DNA from: Rhodospirillaceae bacterium
GTDB taxonomy: Bacteria > Pseudomonadota > Alphaproteobacteria > Dongiales > Dongiaceae
Reading direction: 5' to 3'
Assembly: GCA_008012315.1 (NCBI GenBank)
Contig: SSEL01000023.1
Coordinates: 248,001-312,000, forward strand
Length of the DNA: 64,000 nt
Of this stretch, positions 44,076-52,203 are shown one piece after another; position 1 is the stretch's first letter; each line of letters starts with the position of its first letter. The notes under the pieces are model-generated. The model was not told the origin of the DNA, ran no database searches, and saw nothing but the letters and a program-made list of their open reading frames with translations. The translations under genes and the position numbers were made by a program.

Positions 44076-44990
44076 ATGGTGGCCGTCCACTTCCTGGACC
44101 GCGCTTTGCCGGTGGAGGATATTGGCCGGCTGACGCTGAACGGCGATCTCCTCGTCTGGCGGCAAATGCCGGCTTTGGCGCGGCTCTGCGAAACTGCCGA
44201 TGCGATGTTGCGTGACGGCTTTCAGGACGACGATCCGCTGACGATTGAAGCGCGCTTGCCGGCCGATCTCTTTTTGAAACGGGTGCGTGCCTTGCGCGGC
44301 CGGTTCAAGCAGGATCCCGCGATCGTCGCGGCGTTCAAGGACGCCTTGATCGCAACCGGCTTGACGGCGGTGGACAGCTATTGGGATCCGCTGCAACTGC
44401 GCGTCGTGCCGTTCCAGAACAGTCATCAGGGGCGCCGGATCATGCCATTGCCGGCGCATCGCGATAATTGGGGCTCCAATATCGCGCAGCAGATCAATTG
44501 GTGGACGCCGCTTTATCCCACCAGCGCCCAGCGGACGATCCTGTTCTATCCCAGCCTCTGGGCCGAGCCGGTTGGCAATAGCAGCGCCGATTGGGATTTC
44601 GAGATCCTGAAAGCCATGATGGAGAGCGGCAAGGCGGACAGCTATCCGGTGCTGCCGGTTGTGACGGAAGAATTATCCGCTGCCGCCGCAATGCCGATCG
44701 TCCTGCAACCGGGCGATATGTTGGCTTTTTCCGGCCAGCACCTGCATGGCAGCATTGCGACGGAGGAGGGCATTGCCCGCTTCAGTACGGAAAGCAGAAC
44801 CGTTACCTTGCGCCACGTGACAGCCGGCTTGGCGGCCCCGAATGTCGATGGGCATGCGCCTCATGTGGTGCCGGACTGGTTCCAGCATATGATTGATGAT
44901 ACGCCGCTCGCGGAGGCTTATCGCCTTGCCCAGGCTCAGTCGGCCGCTTCGGTCGGGGTCGATTTGGCGCAAGCCCCGTCGGTAGGATAA
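44076..44990 (+). CDS. Putative Fe(II)/2-oxoglutarate oxygenase-like protein
   Basis: A 304-residue protein without an obvious named family. The pattern H128-R-D130 (LPAHRDNWGSN), a distal His in GQHLHGS (222 or 224) and R241 (FSTESRTVTLRHV) spaced about 17 residues further fits the metal and co-substrate ligands of Fe(II)/2OG oxygenases of the phytanoyl-dioxygenase-like type. NWWTPLYPTSAQRTILFYPSLW lies between. If right, it would hydroxylate or cleave an unknown substrate. It is located between the hydrolase and mnmA in the isc operon, with nine bases to mnmA. A plain cupin without catalysis is the alternative. Confidence 0.6.
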   Translation: MVAVHFLDRALPVEDIGRLTLNGDLLVWRQMPALARLCETADAMLRDGFQDDDPLTIEARLPADLFLKRVRALRGRFKQDPAIVAAFKDALIATGLTAVDSYWDPLQLRVVPFQNSHQGRRIMPLPAHRDNWGSNIAQQINWWTPLYPTSAQRTILFYPSLWAEPVGNSSADWDFEILKAMMESGKADSYPVLPVVTEELSAAAAMPIVLQPGDMLAFSGQHLHGSIATEEGIARFSTESRTVTLRHVTAGLAAPNVDGHAPHVVPDWFQHMIDDTPLAEAYRLAQAQSAASVGVDLAQAPSVG

Positions 44991-44999
44991 TATACAAGA

Positions 45000-46160
45000 A
45001 TGAACTCGCTCGGTTTCGATAAGGCCCCCGGGGATACACGGGTCGTCGTCGCCATGTCCGGCGGCGTTGACAGCTCGGTGACGGCCGCGCTGCTGGCGCA
45101 GGAAGGTTATGACGTCGTCGGCGTCACCCTGCAGCTCTACGATCATGGCCTGACCGTGGGCAAGAAGGGGGCATGCTGTGCGGGCCAGGACATCTATGAC
45201 GCCCGCCAGGTGGCGGACAAGCTCGGCATTCCCCATTACGTGCTGGATTACGAGAACAAGTTCTCCGATGCGGTGATGCAGGAATTCGCCGATTCCTATC
45301 TGAACGGCGAGACGCCGATCCCTTGCGTGCGCTGCAATCAGCGGGTCAAGTTCCGTGACCTGCTCGACCAGGCCCGCGATCTTGGCGCGGAAGCGATGGC
45401 GACCGGCCATTACGTGCGCCGCGTCTCCGGTGCATTTGGCGCCGAGATGCATCGCGGTACCGATCCCAGCCGCGATCAAAGCTATTTCCTTTTCGCAACC
45501 ACCCAGCCGCAGCTCGATTTCCTGCGCTTCCCCCTGGGCGATGTGCCGAAGACCGAAACCCGTGCGATAGCGGCAAAGCTTGGCCTCGCCGTCGCCGACA
45601 AGCCGGACAGCCAGGACATCTGCTTCGTCCCCGATGGCGGCTATGCCAAGGTGGTCGAGAAGCTGCGGCCCGGAGCAATCGAGCCCGGTGAGATCGTGCA
45701 TCTCGATGGCCGCGTGCTTGGGCATCATGATGGCGTCATCAATTTCACCGTCGGCCAGCGGCGCGGCATTGGCGTGCATGATGTCGGCAGCAATAACAAG
45801 CCGCTTTATGTCGTGAAGGTTGAGCCGCAGACGCGCCGTGTCTATGTCGGCCCCAAGGAGGCCCTGGCGCGGCATTGCGTGACCTTGCGCGATGTGAATT
45901 GGCTCGGCCGTTCCGATGAGCCGACCCGTGACGTGCCGGTCACCGTGAAGCTGCGCTCGATGAGCCAGCCGGCGCCGGCTACTGTGACGTTGCAGGCGGT
46001 GTCATTGCAGGAGGCCGCGTCGGCCGGCAGCAATGCTATCGTCACGCTGGAGGCGCCGCAATATGGCATTGCGCCGGGCCAGGCTTGCGTTTTCTATCAG
46101 GGCGAAAGATTGCTGGGCGGTGGCTGGATCTGCCGCGACGATCAGGCTGTCATTCAATAA
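45000..46160 (+). CDS. mnmA: tRNA-specific 2-thiouridylase
   Basis: Thiolates U34 of the tRNAs for Lys, Glu and Gln with sulfur from IscS. In 386 residues it has the PP-loop S20-GGVDSS, catalytic C112 (RCNQRVKF) and C208 ([12 protein letters not shown]), and the C-terminal beta-barrels ([22 protein letters not shown]). Encoding the acceptor at the end of the isc operon ties it to the sulfur source. The extra N-terminal dozen residues are usual in alphaproteobacteria. Confidence 0.96.
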   Translation: MNSLGFDKAPGDTRVVVAMSGGVDSSVTAALLAQEGYDVVGVTLQLYDHGLTVGKKGACCAGQDIYDARQVADKLGIPHYVLDYENKFSDAVMQEFADSYLNGETPIPCVRCNQRVKFRDLLDQARDLGAEAMATGHYVRRVSGAFGAEMHRGTDPSRDQSYFLFATTQPQLDFLRFPLGDVPKTETRAIAAKLGLAVADKPDSQDICFVPDGGYAKVVEKLRPGAIEPGEIVHLDGRVLGHHDGVINFTVGQRRGIGVHDVGSNNKPLYVVKVEPQTRRVYVGPKEALARHCVTLRDVNWLGRSDEPTRDVPVTVKLRSMSQPAPATVTLQAVSLQEAASAGSNAIVTLEAPQYGIAPGQACVFYQGERLLGGGWICRDDQAVIQ

Positions 46161-46177
46161 CCGAAGCGGGGGGCGTG

Positions 46178-46480
46178 ATGGAGCTGGCGCAACTGACCGA
46201 GGAAATGCGGCGCCGCGCCGCTCAGAACGTGCAACTGGGCTATAAAGTGAAGTTCGTTCTCGATGATGGGATCATCTTCTGGGACGGGACCGTCCATCCC
46301 CCGGCGATCGGTAACGAGGATGCCGGCGAGGCCAATACGACCATCGCCATGTCGGCGGAAAATCTGGAAAAGCTGATGGCCGGCGGCCTCGACCCCACCC
46401 TGGCCTATATGACCGGCAAGCTCAAGGTCGAGGGCAGCATGGGGGTGGCGCTGAAGCTCACCTCCATGTTTGGCGATTAA
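46178..46480 (+). CDS. SCP2 sterol-carrier-like domain protein
   Basis: A 100-residue single-domain protein: GYKVKFVLDDGIIFWDG, ANTTIAMSAENLEKLMAGGLDPTLAYMTGKLKVEG and a MGVALKLTSMF end match the SCP2 fold, which binds lipids or acyl chains in a hydrophobic tunnel. Function in bacteria is open. ATG 46178 is used; a GTG directly before it would add one residue. It is the last gene of the plus-strand run before the tRNA. Confidence 0.85.
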   Translation: MELAQLTEEMRRRAAQNVQLGYKVKFVLDDGIIFWDGTVHPPAIGNEDAGEANTTIAMSAENLEKLMAGGLDPTLAYMTGKLKVEGSMGVALKLTSMFGD

Positions 46481-46520
46481 CGCGCCGGATCAAAAGCTTA
46501 GTCTCGGTGCGAGAGGCCGG

Positions 46521-46549
46521 TTGACAGTCTGCCGGGGGGCGAGTATACG
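46521..46549 (+). promoter_or_regulatory. Strong promoter of the tRNA-Met gene
   Basis: Consensus TTGACA (46521-46526), 17-base spacer, TATACG (46544-46549). Start near 46556, about 40 bases ahead of the mature tRNA. Confidence 0.75.
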
Positions 46550-46594
46550 CATCCCGCCTGTTGCGGCAGGCAGCAGACCTATCCAGGTCCCGGT

Positions 46595-46669
46595 GGCAGC
46601 GTAGCTCAGTGGTAGAGCAGGGGAATCATAATCCCTTGGTCGGGGGTTCAAATCCCTCCGCTGCTACCA
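46595..46669 (+). tRNA. tRNA-Met (CAU), elongator type
   Basis: A 75-base cloverleaf with encoded CCA. Acceptor GGCAGCG pairs with CGCTGCT including the G1-U72 wobble seen in elongator Met tRNAs. D arm is GCTC-AGTGGTA-GAGC. The anticodon stem GGGGA/TCCCT has loop ATCATAA, anticodon CAT. The T arm contains GTTCAAATC. The lack of initiator features (three G-C pairs in the anticodon stem, mismatched 1-72) argues against fMet; a lysidine-type Ile tRNA cannot be fully excluded. It marks the left edge of the accessory block. Confidence 0.93.
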
Positions 46670-46839
46670 TCTTTATCACCCTTTTCAAGAATAACACTGG
46701 AACGGATGCCGCTCGGCTCCAGGATTCCTGGGATTTGTCCGACCAGTTCGATCTCGCATTCGCCCTGCTTTTTCGTGGGGTGAACAACGATGCGGTCGAT
46801 GAACCGCCGCACCGCCTCTTCCCACCTCCTGTTGCCGCT
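46648..46839 (-). pseudogene. C-terminal remnant of a recombinase, ending in the tRNA
   Basis: On the minus strand an open stretch of about 63 codons reads RRWEEAVRRFIDRIVVHPT, then GECEIELVGQIPGIL and IRSSVILEKG. It resembles the C-terminal end of large serine recombinases (the IDRIVV...EIELVG pattern). It has no start, is cut by a stop at 46840-46842, and its own TGA (46648-46650) lies in the T arm of the tRNA, so the coding frame was completed by the attachment site. The remaining 200 bases up to 47039 hold no gene I can support and may be more of the decayed element. Confidence 0.5.
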
Positions 46840-47039
46840 TCAGCTCCGGCCAGTGGCGGACGCCCCCGTCACGCTGCAGATGCGTGGCCGAGCCTGACGG
46901 CACGGAGTAACCCCTTGGTATTATGTTCGGGGGCACCCGCCAGTGTCATGGTTCAGATCAAGAAAATGCGAGCAGCACCGGACTTTGCCAGTCACGAGGT
47001 GCCGAAACGCGTCGGATGCCAGACATTGGGAGTGGAACA

Positions 47040-48371
47040 ATGAACGAACCGGTGAAACTCGATCGCGCGCTCGGCCTATGGTCCGTCGTGCTGTTCGGCC
47101 TTGCCTATATGACGCCGATGATTGTTTTCGGCACTTTTGGTGCTCTGGCCACCGCCAGCCAGGGGACGACCGCCATGGCTTATCTCGTCGCCTCGGCCGC
47201 GATCCTCCTGACCGCGATGAGCTACGGCGTCATGGCCCGGGTCTATCCGGTCGCCGGTTCATCCTACACCTATGCCCGCAAGTCGATCCGCCCGAGTGTC
47301 GGCTTCCTCGTCGGCTGGGCGGTGCTGCTCGATTATTTCTTCCTGCCAATGGTGATCTGGCTGATCGGCGCGGCCTACCTTACCTCGGCCTTCCCGGCGA
47401 TTCCCGCTTGGGTCTGGATCGTCGCCTTCATCGGGCTGACGACAGCCGTCAACGTCATCGGGATCGTCTTTGCCAACCGGGTCAACTTCATCCTGATGCT
47501 GGTGCAATTCGGTGTACTCTTTGCCTTCTTGTTCCTGGCCGCGCGCTATGTCGTTGCCGCCAATGGCCCCGGCGGGCTGATTTCGGTCGAGCCTTTCTTT
47601 AAGGCGGACGTGCCCTTCTCGGCCTCCGCCGCAGGTGCGGCGATCGCCGCCTATTCCTTCCTCGGCTTCGACGCTGTTTCAACGCTGACGGAAGAGACCC
47701 GCGACGCCCGGCGCACCATGCCGCGCGCCATCCTCATCACGGCGCTGGCCGGCGGCCTCATTTTCGTGCTGGCTGGCTATATCACCCAGCTCGCCCATCC
47801 CGGCTTCCAATTCGCCTCGGTGGACGCGGCCGCGACCGAGATCGGCAAGGCGGTGGGCGGCGATGTATTCGTCACAGTGTTCCTGGCCACGCTGGTGGTC
47901 GCGCAGTTCACCTCCGGCCTCGCGGCGCAGGCGAGCGTCGGACGTCTGCTCTTTGCCATGGGGCGCGACAGGGTGCTGCCTTCCGCCATCTTCGGCCGGC
48001 TGCATCCGAAATGGCACACGCCGGTCCTCAACCTCGGGCTGGTCGGCATCGTGGGCCTGCTGGCGCTGACGATGGACGTCACCACCTCGACGTCCTTCAT
48101 CAACTTCGGCGCCTTCCTGGCCTTCACCGCCGTCAACATCTCGGTGATCGCGCTCTATCTCCGGGGTGAACAGCAGGTCAGGCCGATCGGTGTGCTCTTC
48201 GGCCTCATCATTCCCGCTGTCGCGGCGGTCTGCGACCTCTACCTGCTGATCAATCTCGACGGTCACGCCAAGCTGCTCGGGCTGATCTGGCTGGCGATCG
48301 GCGTCGTCTACTTGTTGTATCTGACGAAGTTCTTCCGCGTCGCGCCGCCGGAGATGGACTTCGCCGAATGA
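47040..48371 (+). CDS. APC-superfamily amino acid permease
   Basis: A 443-residue inner-membrane transporter with about 12 helices. It begins LDRALGLWSVVLFGLAYM with the unwound helix 1 motif, then GSSYTYARKSIRP, and the conserved AYSFLGFDAVSTLTEETRDARRTMPRAI of amino acid/polyamine permeases. Substrate is unknown; the neighbourhood of amidases suggests an amino acid, amine or amide. ATG 47040 has GGGAG seven bases upstream. It is the first complete gene of the island. Confidence 0.9.
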   Translation: MNEPVKLDRALGLWSVVLFGLAYMTPMIVFGTFGALATASQGTTAMAYLVASAAILLTAMSYGVMARVYPVAGSSYTYARKSIRPSVGFLVGWAVLLDYFFLPMVIWLIGAAYLTSAFPAIPAWVWIVAFIGLTTAVNVIGIVFANRVNFILMLVQFGVLFAFLFLAARYVVAANGPGGLISVEPFFKADVPFSASAAGAAIAAYSFLGFDAVSTLTEETRDARRTMPRAILITALAGGLIFVLAGYITQLAHPGFQFASVDAAATEIGKAVGGDVFVTVFLATLVVAQFTSGLAAQASVGRLLFAMGRDRVLPSAIFGRLHPKWHTPVLNLGLVGIVGLLALTMDVTTSTSFINFGAFLAFTAVNISVIALYLRGEQQVRPIGVLFGLIIPAVAAVCDLYLLINLDGHAKLLGLIWLAIGVVYLLYLTKFFRVAPPEMDFAE

Positions 48372-48377
48372 GGGCAG

Positions 48378-48409
48378 GGCCCGATGCCGGGCCATCTCGG
48401 CATCGGGCC
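48378..48409. terminator. Hairpin between permease and LuxR-type gene
   Basis: GGCCCGATGCCG / CGGCATCGGGCC, a perfect 12-base stem with an eight-base loop, lies between two convergent genes. No T-tract follows. Confidence 0.55.
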
Positions 48410-48433
48410 ATCTCCACTTCGAACCGTCGGGTC

Positions 48434-49210
48434 TCACGCGAGGAAAAGGCGGAAAAGCTCGGCTTGGCTGGAAATATTCAGTTTCAGGTAGATCTGCCGG
48501 CGATGCACTTTGACCGTGTTGGGCGAAAGCGACAGCACGGTGGCAAGCGAGAAGTTGGAGTGCCCCTTGAGGATCAGCGTGACGATTTCAAGTTCTCGGC
48601 GTGTCAACAGCGGGTGTTCTATGCGCTCAACCGGCCTTGCCGTGCCGGTGGTGAGCGAACGGCCCGGAAGATGGAACCAGTGTCGCTCTCCGAGGGCACA
48701 CACGACCGGAGCCGTCGCGCGCAGGCTCTGCAGCTCTTCGTCGGCGAAGGGGGCCTCCGTACCAGTGCGCGACAGCGACAGCACCGCGCAGAAGCTGTCC
48801 TCCAGCTGCATCACGAAGCCGATCTCATCCACGATCCGTGTCGTGGCGTAATGCAGCCGGTAATATTCGGTCTGGCGGAAGTTGTCGGGTGCGAGCTCCC
48901 GCATCACGATCATGCGCCGGCTGGAATCCTTGCGCACGGCATCGTAGAACGGGTCGAGCACGAAGGCACCGGCAAGATAGCGGTCGACGATGATGGCCCG
49001 TTCGGCCACGATTTTCTCGTTGTAGAGATCGAAGGCATGGTTGTCGGGCGAATAGACGAAGCCGTTCATCATCTGGAATGGCGTCAGAAGCCGAAGCGCC
49101 GCCGCCAGCGCGTCGGGGAAGCCGCGCGTACCTATCGCCGTCGCTGCGGCGCCGAGGGCGGCATTCCACGCGGCGAAGGACGGGGGCTTGCTGTTTGCTC
49201 TGAATGCCAT
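48434..49210 (-). CDS. LuxR-family transcriptional regulator
   Basis: A 258-residue regulator. The C-terminal GerE/LuxR-type HTH (about 195-258) reads LTRRELEIVTLILKGHSN with SLSPNTVKVHRRQIYLKL. The N-terminal 180 residues show no autoinducer or receiver motif I can name, though a GAF/PAS-like sensory fold is likely. ATG 49210 is preferred over in-frame codons upstream, since those overlap the region before the divergent amidase. It stands between the permease and that amidase and may control both. Confidence 0.85.
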   Translation of the reverse strand: MAFRANSKPPSFAAWNAALGAAATAIGTRGFPDALAAALRLLTPFQMMNGFVYSPDNHAFDLYNEKIVAERAIIVDRYLAGAFVLDPFYDAVRKDSSRRMIVMRELAPDNFRQTEYYRLHYATTRIVDEIGFVMQLEDSFCAVLSLSRTGTEAPFADEELQSLRATAPVVCALGERHWFHLPGRSLTTGTARPVERIEHPLLTRRELEIVTLILKGHSNFSLATVLSLSPNTVKVHRRQIYLKLNISSQAELFRLFLA

Positions 49211-49336
49211 ACGGCGGGCCGGATGCGTTTTCTGTGACCGGCACAGATTGCGCAGGTGCGGGCACATGGCGCAACCCCCCATTGCCCGGCCCATTTACCC
49301 GGCCCATTACATGCTGAACCTTCAGGAGAATACGCC

Positions 49337-50743
49337 TTGACCCATCCGCTCGATCTTGCCGCGACCGCGATCGCAGGCGGCATCCGCACTGGCGCCTTCA
49401 GCGCCGAGACCGTGGTGATGGAATCGATCCGCCGCGCCAAGATGGCGGCGACGGCATTCAATCCGTTCACGCTCATCCGCGAGGAGAGGGCACTGGAGGC
49501 CGCTCGCGCAGCTGACAGAAGGGTGGCGCGCGGCGAGGCGACCGGATTGCTGCACGGCGTTCCCTTCGCCGCCAAGGACCTGACGCCGACCGAGGGCGAC
49601 CTTACGACGCTGGGCTCTTGGACCCGGCCGGACTGGGTGCCCGACAAAAGCGCGCTCTGCATTCGTCGCCTTGAGCAGGCTGGCGCCATCCTGGTGGCCA
49701 AGACCACGACACCGGAATTCGCCTATTCCAGCATGACGGCAAGCCCCCGCTGGGGCGTGACCCGCAACCCGTGGAACCGGGAGCGCACCAGCGGCGGCTC
49801 TTCCGGCGGCTCGGCCGTGGCTGTGGCGGCCGGCGTCGTGCCTTTTGCCGAAGGCTCGGACATGGGCGGATCGGTACGCATTCCGGCCGCCTTCTGCGGC
49901 ATCGTCGGGTTGAAGCCGAGCCTCGGTCGCGTCCCGATGACGCTCCTACCCAGCGTGTTCGACAACATCTCCCATTTCGGTCCGCTGGCGCGTCGCGTCG
50001 AGGACGCTGTCGCCTTCATGGCCGCCGCTGCCGGCCCGAGTGACGAAGACATCTCCTCCCTGCCTATCGCCTTCAGTCCTCAAGGTGCTGCTGCAGCAGA
50101 CCTCAAGGGGCGGCGCTTCGCGCTGTCGATGGACCTCGGCTACTATGCCATACAGCCCGGGGTCGGGGCTTCCCTGCGTCGCGCCGTCGAGGTGCTGCGC
50201 GGGGCCGGCGCTGTGGTGGAGGAAGTGCCGCTTGCCTGGACGCGCGCCGTCAACGACGAATGGTTTGACCTGTGGTGCGTGTTCATGTCGGCTTTCTTCG
50301 GCAAGGAGATCGAGACCTGGCGCGACAAGATGGATCCGACGGTGGTGGCCATGATCGAGCGCGGTAACGCCATGGGGGCGACCGCGTACAAGCGCATCGA
50401 GTTGCTGCGCACGGCGATGTGGCGCGATATGGCCGCGCTGTTCGAGCGTTATGAGGCGCTTCTGTGTCCAACCTGTGCCATAACCGCCCCACCGGTGACC
50501 GAGACGGACGACGATTATGTCGCGACACTGCCGAATGGCCGCTACAAGGGGCTGGACGTGACCTGCCCTTTCAACATGTTGCCGCAGCTCCCGGCCTTGT
50601 CGCTGCCTGTCGGGCTGGCGGAGGATGGCCTGCCCGTCGGACTGCAAATTGTCGGCCCCCGCTTTGCCGACGAGCAAGTGCTCTCCGTCGCCGCCGCGCT
50701 CGAAACCTTGATGCCGCCGGTGGTCTCGCCACGGCCGGCATGA
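49337..50743 (+). CDS. Amidase-signature family hydrolase, first of two
   Basis: A 468-residue Ser-cisSer-Lys amidase. Catalytic Lys in FAAKDLTPTEG, the Ser-rich signature TSGGSSGGSAVAVAAG, and the nucleophile in GSDMGGSVRIPAAFCGIVGLKPS are all present. Such enzymes hydrolyse diverse amides (aryl, aliphatic, carbamoyl), so the substrate stays open. The start is a TTG behind AGGAG at a spacing of eight; the frame upstream would run into the regulator's promoter region. It is divergent to the LuxR-type gene. Confidence 0.9.
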   Translation: MTHPLDLAATAIAGGIRTGAFSAETVVMESIRRAKMAATAFNPFTLIREERALEAARAADRRVARGEATGLLHGVPFAAKDLTPTEGDLTTLGSWTRPDWVPDKSALCIRRLEQAGAILVAKTTTPEFAYSSMTASPRWGVTRNPWNRERTSGGSSGGSAVAVAAGVVPFAEGSDMGGSVRIPAAFCGIVGLKPSLGRVPMTLLPSVFDNISHFGPLARRVEDAVAFMAAAAGPSDEDISSLPIAFSPQGAAAADLKGRRFALSMDLGYYAIQPGVGASLRRAVEVLRGAGAVVEEVPLAWTRAVNDEWFDLWCVFMSAFFGKEIETWRDKMDPTVVAMIERGNAMGATAYKRIELLRTAMWRDMAALFERYEALLCPTCAITAPPVTETDDDYVATLPNGRYKGLDVTCPFNMLPQLPALSLPVGLAEDGLPVGLQIVGPRFADEQVLSVAAALETLMPPVVSPRPA

Positions 50744-50898
50744 TGGGTTACGCCTATTGCGCGGTTCATTCAGGATCTTGCAGCAAGCCGGCAGGGCACC
50801 TTACAGGGCGCCGCCTTCGGCCTATGCGGATGGGATGCGAATAACCGAAATTGCAGGAATATGTGGGAAACCGGCATGGCGATCCTTGCTGACCGCCG

Positions 50899-51606
50899 TC
50901 ACAGCCATCCTTGTCGCTTGGCGGCGTCGATGAGCTGCTCTGATATCGTCTCCGCAGTCCGCTTGGCCGAACCTTCAATCGTCGATGAGCCGCTCCCTTC
51001 CTCGGCCAGTTTCACGGTGCCGCCGACAATAAGTCCGATGGGGCTTGCCGTTGCGGCCATGACCGCTAGCGGAAGAATAAGGCCCGGCGTTTTCGAACCA
51101 CTAGAATCAATCCTACCGCTGCCGAGCAGGCGCAACCCGTGCGATGTCATTTGAAAGCCTTCAACGGCGGTCGTGAGCGCGGCACCGCCGGAGCCGAAGC
51201 CGATCAGCATGCGCTTCGCGGTGCTGCCTTGGTCCTCCGACACGAAATAGCCCCTGATCACGATGTCATTGATCTTGATGGCTGGTTGGCTGCCTGCCTG
51301 TAGGGCTGGCAAGCCCGCATCCTGAAGCTTAGCCGTCATTTGTCGCGCAACTTCGGCGCCGAGCCTGGCGGTCATATCCAGTTGCTCTTGTGTCGGCATC
51401 GTCTGCGACACCGCATTTTCAGCCGCAAAGGATGACTCGGCCGGCACCTCTGCCGGATTAGCGGTGAAATCATAGATGAAGATTCGGTCGGGCCGGACCA
51501 GCTTCTCACCCTGGTAGTATTGCCGTTCACCTACATCGGTAGAAGCACATCCCGAGGCTACGAAAAGGAGGAGCAACCAGATTGCTGAGGGCCGGAACAA
51601 ATTCAT
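50899..51606 (-). CDS. DUF4410-type lipoprotein
   Basis: A 235-residue exported lipoprotein: MNLFRPSAIWLLLLFVASGC with lipobox Cys at 20. The body (IFIYDFTANPAEVPAES, ARLGAEVARQMTAKLQDAGLPA, IVIRGYFVSEDQGS, a Gly-rich segment) fits DUF4410. This family of unknown function resembles parts of outer-membrane-associated proteins. It has no evident relation to the transporters around it. The next start upstream, at 51627, would add seven residues. Confidence 0.75.
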   Translation of the reverse strand: MNLFRPSAIWLLLLFVASGCASTDVGERQYYQGEKLVRPDRIFIYDFTANPAEVPAESSFAAENAVSQTMPTQEQLDMTARLGAEVARQMTAKLQDAGLPALQAGSQPAIKINDIVIRGYFVSEDQGSTAKRMLIGFGSGGAALTTAVEGFQMTSHGLRLLGSGRIDSSGSKTPGLILPLAVMAATASPIGLIVGGTVKLAEEGSGSSTIEGSAKRTAETISEQLIDAAKRQGWL

Positions 51607-52203
51607 GATGGGGCTCCCCACATTCATACCAGCCTCCCCTTAAGCTATATCGGAAGAGTAGTATAACACGATTCCGATCGTCTCCCAACTCATGGATTTG
51701 ACCCGATCCGAAAACACCAGATCTGGCGCGCCGACGATCGGCCGAACAAGATTCGCAATAGGGGTGGAAAAGCTTATTGTGGGAACAATAGGGGCTCTTC
51801 GAATTTGCTCGGCGGGGAGATGACCGCGCTGACAACCTGCCGCAACGTAATGTACAACTCGATCTCGGCGATCCAATTGATCCGCAGCGTGGGGCTAAAG
51901 CGATCGTCAGCTAAGAAATTGAGACGGAAGCTAAGGCGGTTCTTAAGAACATCAACCGGATGCAAGATTATCTCAGCAACCTCACTCAAAATATCGCATG
52001 GAAGTTCAAACAGTAGCGGCCAAACCCTGGCATCGGCTGGGTCTTCAGGTCGCCAAGCGGTAGAGCAGCCCTTTGCGTCGCTGCGCGTCCTTCGATACAA
52101 CCGTGATGAGCAAAGGACCGCCGATCCTCTCCGGCCCGATCTTTACCTCTCGGGCGGTACGACTCTATGATGACGGCCACTCGATGGGAGGCCGCCAAAC
52201 GAC
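51607..52203. other. Gap of about 600 bases without a supported gene
   Basis: A minus-strand open frame (51774-52100) has a protein-like stretch (DILSEVAEIILHPVDVLKN, LRINWIAEIELYITLRQVV), but no good start or ribosome-binding site and no family I recognise. It may be a decayed gene. Around 52049-52066 a GCCAAGCGGTAGAGCAG stretch looks like a tRNA D-arm, but the rest of a cloverleaf is missing. The base composition is more AT-rich than the flanks. Confidence 0.4.

Noticed and set aside
46923-47039. N-terminal extension of the APC permease frame
   Set aside because: The ATG at 47040 has a good ribosome-binding site and gives the normal N-terminus; the upstream part lies in the remnant region.
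52049-52066. tRNA-like D-arm sequence GCCAAGCGGTAGAGCAG
   Set aside because: No anticodon arm, T arm or acceptor stem could be fitted around it.
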